From contig OY720344.1 in assembly GCA_963082975.1 (NCBI GenBank), positions 92,386,538 through 92,450,537 on the forward strand: 64,000 nt of DNA. Reading direction: 5' to 3'. Position 1 is the first letter of the stretch, and each line of letters opens with the position of its first letter. This DNA comes from Labia minor (lineage: Eukaryota; Arthropoda; Insecta; Dermaptera; Spongiphoridae). Below the pieces are notes generated by a model. The model was not told where the DNA came from. It saw only the letters and a list, made by a program, of their open reading frames with translations, and did no database searches. The translations under genes and the position numbers were made by a program. Shown piece by piece: positions 57,797 to 64,000 of the stretch.

Positions 57797-58461
57797 ACTA
57801 TCTCACTAAGGTTGAGAAAAATGTCTGTCTGTAGACAAGATTACGCAAAAACGGTTTGAGCTAGAATAATGAAATTTGGTACACGTGCATTATTCAAAAT
57901 TCGTAGACTTCTATCAACTTTTGAGAAATGTAGCTCATTCAGAAGAAAACCATTACCTACACCCTCCATTCCAAAAGAAACCGAACTTTTTAAAAAAACA
58001 AAAAACCAATGTACATTTTGGAACAAATCATTTTTATTAATCAATGTATTCCCCTTCTGCATCGATACACAAATTTGCACGCTCCAACAAGTTGTCAAAC
58101 GACTTCTCCATGTCCTTTATTGGAATGGTCTTTAGGACGTCGGTCGTCTCCTTCTCAATGGCTTCAATCGATGCATGCCACTTTCCTTTCATCGCCAAAT
58201 GCAGTTTAGGGAACAGATAGAAGTCGCACGGAGCCATATCTGGTGAATAGGGCGAATGATGCAAAGGAATAACGTGATTTTTGACCAAAAATTCAGTTAC
58301 ATGGTTCCATCAACAAAGGGTCAAACACTCACTGGTTTAATATATATTTATTCATTTTAATTTATAATTTGTTGCTCTTGTTTAATAAATATTATTTATT
58401 AATTTTAACTTATATAAATATAATATATGTTAATTAATCCAATTCAAATTTGCAAGATAGT
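57797..58461 (-). mobile_element. Family C element, copy 4, interior replaced by mariner sequence
   Basis: On the - strand the left part (58461 to about 58305) has ACTATCTTGC and CTTTGTTGATGG. The right part (about 57960 to 57797) has GTAGGTAATG, ATGAGCTACATTTCTCAAAA, CAAACCGTTTTTGCGTAATC and TTTTTCTCAACCTTAGTGAG. The roughly 190 bases that should lie between these blocks are replaced by a mariner transposase fragment. Confidence 0.7.
57962..58304 (-). pseudogene. Mariner transposase, C-terminal fragment
   Basis: The - strand frame 58288-58037 encodes the end of a mariner transposase. NHVIPLHHSPYSPDMAPCDF contains the catalytic P-Y-S-P-D-x-A-P-x-D signature (third acidic residue). LFPKLHLAMKGK and RANLCIDAEGEYID follow, which is the normal family C-terminus. 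The N-terminal DNA-binding region and the first two catalytic acids are missing. It sits inside family C copy 4. Confidence 0.88.
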
Positions 58462-60162
58462 CGAGTGGAAACACTCCAGATCTTCACATCACTAATTTAG
58501 TCACTGAATTTCTTTTATATCATTATAAAAGTTAATACATTGTATATTATTATAATCATATGTATACTACTTTTAAAATTAGTCATTAGCTACTTCCCAC
58601 CAATCATAGCTCACTCTGTAACTCAATAGAAATTGTTGAAAAATATTTATTACCTATTTAAAGCAAAAATAAAAAGTTGTTTTAAATTGTTTTTAGATTT
58701 TTCTCTAAAAATAATTTTAAATTGCAAAATTGATCAAAACATTTTGAGTCATTAACAGTAACTTTTTAGAGGAAAAAAATTCAATGGATTTTTTTTAATT
58801 TCACTCCTTTTAGGAATCTTTTTCAATTTCATTCAAGGAGAAATTAAAAAAAAAATATCACTTTTTTAGCATAAATGGAAAAAGAAAGACCAGCAAAATA
58901 TTTTGTTAGTAAAAAGATCAGTTGACAACCCTATTCGAAAATGTTTTATAAATAATATCAATTAATTGTTTTTATTGATTTTTTTATTCAATTTTATAGC
59001 ACAGCTATCAGCTATCAGATTCCTCCACACTTAAACCCCCACTTCTCCAAAATTCTCCCATCGGTCAGTTACCCAGGTCTAGTTCATTAAAATTATTATT
59101 ATTATTGTTGTTATTATTGTTATTATATTAGTTTAACATCAATAAGAAAAAAGAATTAATTGAATTAAAGTGGAAATTTAAACATATCTAGAAAATAATT
59201 ATATTTTTCTCTCAGCAAGGGAAGATCAAAATTCACCCTTTATTTCAATCCTCCTGAAATGAGAGAAAGAGAATAATTATTTAAAAAAAAAAGAAAAAAT
59301 AATACAATTGAATGCTTAGAAAAATATTTTGTTTTAATATCTGAAGTTGATTAAATTTGTTAATAAAATTTTTAAAGAGAACCTATTAAAAAAAATAATG
59401 ATAAAACAATATACCTATATTTAGGTAAATATATAAATAGCTAGATATTTTATTGACTCTAAATCTTATCATGTTTAAAAAGTTTCAAGTCATTTGCTTA
59501 TAGTTAATTAATTTTCATATTATCATTTAATTATATAAAATAAACAGGGAGAAAATTAGCTTCGGGCAAAATTCTCATTTGTATGTAAAGAAGAAAGCAT
59601 CATTCCTATAAATTATATTTAATAGATTTAATAAAAATATAATATATATTATAATATAATAATTTTATCAAACATCTAACATTCATAGATTAATAAAATT
59701 AAATATTTCAAAGATAGAAGATTGTGAAATTATTCTTTTTCAGTTTCACTAATATACCTGATAGAAGATGAACTTTTCACTTAAGATTTTTTCCAAATAT
59801 TAATTCATTTTCAAAAATTGTTATTGATCTTCATTCATTTGTACAATAAATAGCAATTATACTAACATATATTGACGACTATGAAGGTCATTACTGTTCT
59901 TAATAGTAATATTGGTAGTTTAATTATAATAAACAATTTCTCGATAAAATGAAATTAAACAACTATAAATAGATAATTACAAATATTGTTTAAATAAATT
60001 TATTGGGTAAAGACAAACATTTAAAAAAAAAATTACTTCCTTAATATATGTTTTAAAATTACTTAAATTATCAAATTAATCGATAAACTATACGTCTTAA
60101 CAAGATATAAAACAACATGTAAATTTTTCAAAAATTAAATTTTAAAATTAAAAATTTTGAAT
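58462..60162. other. AT-rich DNA, no feature recognised
   Basis: There are only short broken frames. A TTATTATTGTTGTTATTATT-like trinucleotide stretch lies near 59092-59130. Confidence 0.55.
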
Positions 60163-60170
60163 ATTTGAAT

Positions 60171-61351
60171 CAGGGCTTCGAACCGGAACTGAACCGAAAA
60201 CCGAAAACCGAAAAAAACCGGTATTTTTGTCGGAACGAAAACCGGAGCTGAACCGAAAAAAATAATATCGGTTTATTTCAGTTCAGTGTTCAATCCAGAG
60301 TTGCCAGAAGTGGTGTTTTTGGGCGTTTTGGCAACACACAACCCCGAATTTTTTTCAATTAGTTATGTCTCGTACTGCATGGTGTCGCTAAAAACTTTGT
60401 TTCAAAAATTAGTGTCCTAGTCATACTCTCCCTTCGGTTGTGTTGGCAGCGTCTCGTAGTCGCAATACAGAATTTAATGTTTTCATCGTTTGTTTAATAC
60501 TGATATTTTGATTTAATGATAGTATTAATTTTTTAAATTATTTATTCCATTTGTTACAGGGTTATGTATTGATATAAAGAAAGTGATTCATAAATATAAA
60601 TAAAATTATTAAATAAATTTAAACAAATATTGAATAACTTTGACCAGGTACGAAGATTAGACAGTAAAAAACTTATTTTAGAATTTTGGGAGGAAAATAA
60701 AAATACAATTCCTCATTTATACAAAATTGCAATGGTGGTTTTAGGAGCTACTCCAACACAAGTTAGTGTTGAAAGAGCTTTCTCTGGTTTAAAGTTTATT
60801 TTACGAGACAATAGAAATAGTTTAAATACAAATATTTTGGAAGATATTTTAATAATTAGAGGTAATTTTCATCTTTTATAATTATAGTTATAATTGTAAG
60901 TAAATATATCCAAGAATCCTGTATACTTTAACATTAAATATACGAATTTGTTTCGTTTGTTGAGTGTTTGAAAGTAGAAGGATGTAAAAAAATATTCATA
61001 CTTATTTGTTCCGTTTAATAAATTATATTAACATCTTATATTATATACTTCTAATTATTATACCTTTAATTAATTATTATTATTTATATTATATTGTATC
61101 AATTCATGTAGTATGATTTAGGGTGGTAGCAAGAAATATTTTTCGGGCGCTAATTTATGGCAGACTCGGCATACCCCGACCTAAATTTCTAATACAAATA
61201 AAAGGTCTTTAAAATTAATTAATCGGAACTGAACCGAAAACCGAAAAAACCGGTATTTTTGTCGGAACGAAAACCGGAACCGAACTGATATTTTTTTTTT
61301 ATTGAACCGGAACGAAAACCGAAACGAAAAAATTAACGGTTCGAAGCCCTG
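60171..61351 (+). mobile_element. hAT element, internally deleted, with transposase C-terminus
   Basis: The left end CAGGGCTTCGAACCGGAACT and the right end GGTTCGAAGCCCTG are inverted repeats. The identical 8-base flanks ATTTGAAT lie at 60163-60170 and 61352-61359. Subterminal direct repeats rich in GAACCGAAAACCG with AACCGGTATTTTTGTCGGAA occur at 60190-60290 and 61220-61290. The interior holds the hAT dimerisation domain (60630-60881). The bulk of the transposase gene is missing. Confidence 0.93.
60630..60881 (+). pseudogene. hAT transposase C-terminal dimerisation domain fragment
   Basis: The frame reads SKKLILEFWEENKNTIPHLY, ATPTQVSVERAFSGLKFILR and NRNSLNTNILEDILIIRGN, then a stop at 60879-60881. 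The S-V-E-R-A-F-S-x-L-K and N-x-L motifs are diagnostic of the hAT family C-terminal dimerisation domain, which in full transposases follows the RNase-H-like core. Only about 80 residues remain, uninterrupted. A CTTTGACCAG sequence just upstream could be an old splice acceptor. It cannot be a working transposase. Confidence 0.9.
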
Positions 61352-61529
61352 ATTTGAATTATTATTTTAACAAAGGTTAATAATATTGGAAAACATTTTG
61401 AATTATAATTATGGGCTTTTGGCTTATTTCTTCAAAATTATTATCCAAGGTTATCAAAATTAAAATATATAAAACAATTATTGTACAAGATGTAAGCCGT
61501 GGTTTAAGACTTTGAGAGACGTAAAATAG

Positions 61530-61835
61530 GGTTCTTCATAAGATTATATGACCCAAAAAATGATAACGTCAGTAGAGAATGGCGGAGACTGAAGCGAGGA
61601 ATTGCAAGACTTCTATGGATCTCCAAAGATAGATAGGATCATATAAAAGATGAGTGGCACACATGGCTAGATGAAAGGGAATATGATTAATACACCAAGG
61701 ACCCGGTGGACAAACAATATAAGATGGGACGTGAGGGAGTTGGGAGAGAATGGGAATTGGATGGAAATAGTTCAGGATATGGAGGTTTGGAGGAGTGTGG
61801 TTGCTGCGGCCAAGAACTTTCGAGTTCGTTATATA
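61530..61835 (+). pseudogene. LINE (family B) C-terminal fragment, frameshifted
   Basis: Across two frames the + strand gives a tail like the other family B copies: GPGGQTI-type sequence near 61695, NWMEIVQDMEVWRSVVAAAK and NFRVR near 61750-61830. Upstream sequence to 61530 is probably the same element but too decayed to read. Confidence 0.6.
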
Positions 61836-61912
61836 TATTGATTAATTTTATCACGTTAATCATCATTATTGAGTTTCTTAAATTAAAATGTCAATATTAC
61901 TATATTTTTGAG

Positions 61913-62125
61913 CAGGGGTCGGCAACCACCCGCGGGCACCAGGTTGCCCGCGAATCCCTTTCAAGTGCCCGCGAAGATTTTCGACTTTTTTAAATCTTTT
62001 CAATATGGTTCTAAAAAAAGGTAAAATGTTTTTGCGATCACGATTTTTCAATATTGCTCCAAGTATCACCAAGTTATATTATTTCAAAAAAGTGCTCGAC
62101 TATTGAAAAAGGTTGCCGACCCCTA
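61913..62125. mobile_element. hAT-type MITE
   Basis: The ends CAGGGGTCGGCAACC and GGTTGCCGACCCCTA are inverted repeats with one end base changed. The flanks TTTTTGAG (61905-61912) and ATTTTGAG (62126-62133) match at 7 of 8 bases. The centre has CGCGGGCACCAGGTTGCCCG. It lies immediately downstream of the LINE tail. Confidence 0.88.
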
Positions 62126-62769
62126 ATTTTGAGTACACAAACATAATTTTTGCTGCTACTTATGAAGTGTTCAATAAATAGATATTTGCCTAAAAAAGAA
62201 AGAACTCCTTCCTCCTGGGTCTGAATGTCACCGTGACCAAGAAAATAAGATAAAAATTCAATGCTAATATGACTAAATAACGGTGAGTTTTATCCATAAA
62301 AATTAAAACATGATTAAGAATAACTGATACTTATTCTGTTAGAATTGAAAAATTCGAAGAAAAATACAAAATTCTTCTTCTTTATTTAGAATTCAATCAA
62401 CAGGTTTCTCCTGCTAAGTATAAGTACAAAATAATGCAAGTGGCCCAACGAAGGAGCCGTCTGAGATAGTTGCTATTTATATAAAATAACATCTGCAATC
62501 TTCTTCACAGTTTCTCGGTTCAAACACTTGGAATCGTGCAATTTTTTTTAAGTTAATAATGTTTAACAGTAACGTTAAAAGCATTCAACATTGTCTTTCT
62601 TAAAGTTGGATAAAATGAGCAGAGTATTACCGCTACAGTGAAGATATTTAATTTATAACATACCTACATACATCTTAAATATATAAACATGCATTATGCG
62701 TTGGGTGTAAATTTGTAAAAATGGTAATTACTTTATTTTCCTTTGATTTATTTATTTATTTTTATATAC

Positions 62770-62794
62770 TTTGTACACTTAAATATATATTATA

Positions 62795-62833
<39 letters not shown>
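62770..62833. repeat. (TA)n microsatellite
   Basis: An almost uninterrupted TA run. Similar shorter runs occur at 56723-56752, 56939-56955 and 33781-33815. Confidence 0.9.
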
Positions 62834-62835
<2 letters not shown>

Positions 62836-62879
62836 AAAGAACTGATTTGATTGTTTTTTATTTTTTTATATTTATCGAC

Positions 62880-63310
62880 TAGCAAATCTGGCAAAGAATT
62901 GTATACCTGGTTCGTGTAGTGGGAGCGGGGATGGTAATTTTAAAAAAATTTGGTGTCTATCAGGATGGTGTCGATGGCTGGAGTGCCAGCGGGCGAGGGT
63001 AATCGTGAATGAGGTTGGTTGGGGGTGAGTTGCCGTCAGAGGTGGAGTTGGGCAGATCTGTGGTTGACGTTTGAAAAATCACTCGGCAGCCACTCCCAGA
63101 AATCTACAACCTGGCCGACGCACACAAGGCGACCACAACCCATACCTAGCATCTGCCCGGAAGACACTCTGCAGGCCACTCGCTTTCGCATATATTAAAG
63201 CAAATCAAAATGATCAAATAGAGATACATTATATAAATATATACAAGTATTGTTGTGTAGAAATGTTAGGTAGAAATGCCGAAAGAGAAACATTAAATTG
63301 TATTTTATAA
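62880..63310. other. Moderate-GC segment of unknown nature
   Basis: GGAGCGGGGATGG, GCCAGCGGGCGAGGG and CCGACGCACACAAGGCGACC stand out against the AT-rich flanks. A + strand frame at 63071-63310 is open, but its second half is AT-rich non-coding-like sequence. No splice structure or family was recognised; a transposon fragment or a promoter-proximal exon are both possible. Confidence 0.35.
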
Positions 63311-63794
63311 ATATAAGAGTAATCATAAATCCATTCAAAATTAACGAGATATATTATTATATTCTATTTGACAGCTATTTTAAAGTTTATCATTCATATA
63401 AAATATTTGGAAAGCCTTTATGATCAACAAAATAACACTGAAATAATCTATCTGACTTAAATTTAATTATTCTTTTTTCAAATAGTTGAGTATGTTTAAT
63501 TAACAGTTAAATAAATAAATACAAATTAACAGCTGAATATATAAGCTGCTATGTCGTTTTAAGAGGATTCGTGATAAAGGAATGATTTTGTTTCGGTAAA
63601 CAAAAACTTTACATTCTCTCTGGTAATCGAGTTAAACTTAAGGAATCTACCCTCCCACGATATTCTTCAACCAATTATATTATATTATTGTACAAATAAA
63701 GTGTATTTTAATTTACCTATTTATTTTTATTCATATCGTATTATTTATTTTTTAAATAAGTTTATATAATCTCTGGCTTATGAACGTTAAAGTC

Positions 63795-64000
63795 GGTTGC
63801 TACCTTGGTGGGGTAGAGGCATTGTATGATCAGTACCACAACTCTTCTCAACCTTTACATTGATTTTCTTGATTGAGACTGCTAATTCTTATTTCATGTA
63901 ATTTTACAATTTTCATCATGTGTCAATTATCGAACATATTCCAAGCAATAAAAAGAGAAATTCTCTTGCCAGGTTCATGGATCGAACCCGAAAGGATATG
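63795..64000 (-). repeat. tRNA-derived SINE (family S1), second copy, cut by window end
   Basis: On the - strand the window end shows B-box-like CGGGTTCGATCC, then TGGCAAGAGAATTTCTC, and later AAAATCAATGTAAAGG, in the same order as the copy at 36270-36562. Internal sequence is diverged and AT-enriched. The head is truncated by the window edge. Confidence 0.6.

Noticed and set aside
57841..58209. Frames on both strands spanning the family C/mariner junction
   Set aside because: Only the - strand mariner C-terminus is meaningful. The others read across the junction or in the wrong strand.
1..64000. CRISPR arrays, bacterial operons, riboswitches or phage genes
   Set aside because: No regularly spaced short repeats with unique spacers, no polycistronic frames and no ribosome-binding sites. 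Everything supported is eukaryotic.

Overview
This window is AT-rich metazoan nuclear DNA (my impression is roughly three quarters A+T; not computed). Spliced genes with GT-AG introns, many of them only 44-60 bases long, mariner, hAT, pogo and Ginger DNA transposons, non-LTR reverse-transcriptase remnants with arthropod-type C-terminal tails, and a MAT1 orthologue all point to an arthropod, most likely an insect. I cannot name the species. Nothing here looks bacterial, and I found no operon, riboswitch or CRISPR array.

Three genes can be reconstructed exon by exon with every splice phase consistent. (1) + strand, 30104-38636: an eight-exon, 415-residue divergent Cys-loop ligand-gated ion channel. 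(2) - strand, 43953-41046: a ten-exon, 534-residue coiled-coil protein with an N-terminal region I take to be a DUF4485-type domain; its start codon is the whole of the coding part of exon 1. (3) - strand, 48433-45730: a three-exon, 327-residue orthologue of MAT1/MNAT1, the RING subunit of the CDK-activating kinase and TFIIH. A possible tiny membrane-protein gene lies at 40173-40400 (+). A GC-rich island at about 13.3-13.5 kb carries a plausible first coding exon on the - strand. A THAP-domain gene at 18.2-18.7 kb is broken by a stop codon.

The remainder is intergenic and intronic DNA dominated by transposon remains. 1-13 kb: a degenerate hAT MITE, LINE fragments, a 600-base tandem duplication and a copy of family C. 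14-24 kb: clustered copies of an unnamed TIR family (family A, ends ACCGACCGACG), including a 1.44 kb foldback palindrome with arms of about 0.6 kb, plus a deleted mariner and the THAP pseudogene. 24.8-28.5 kb: a LINE remnant and a TIR-bounded pogo/Tigger-like element. 30-39 kb: the channel gene, whose introns hold a mariner deletion derivative, a decayed LINE, a complete-ended Ginger-like element and a tRNA-derived SINE. 41-48.5 kb: the two - strand genes, with a hAT MITE in one and a nested MITE-in-TIR-element in the other. 50-64 kb: a LINE endonuclease fragment, three family C copies (one with a mariner fragment inside), three hAT elements with target-site duplications, and a second SINE copy cut by the window end.

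The genes do not form a pathway: they are an ion channel, a coiled-coil protein of unknown role and a transcription/cell-cycle factor that happen to be neighbours. The least ordinary signals are the foldback element, the Ginger-like insertion in the channel gene, the hAT element carrying 21 bases identical to an exon of its host gene, and the CpG-rich candidate exon. I did not find convincing evidence of a new multi-gene system.
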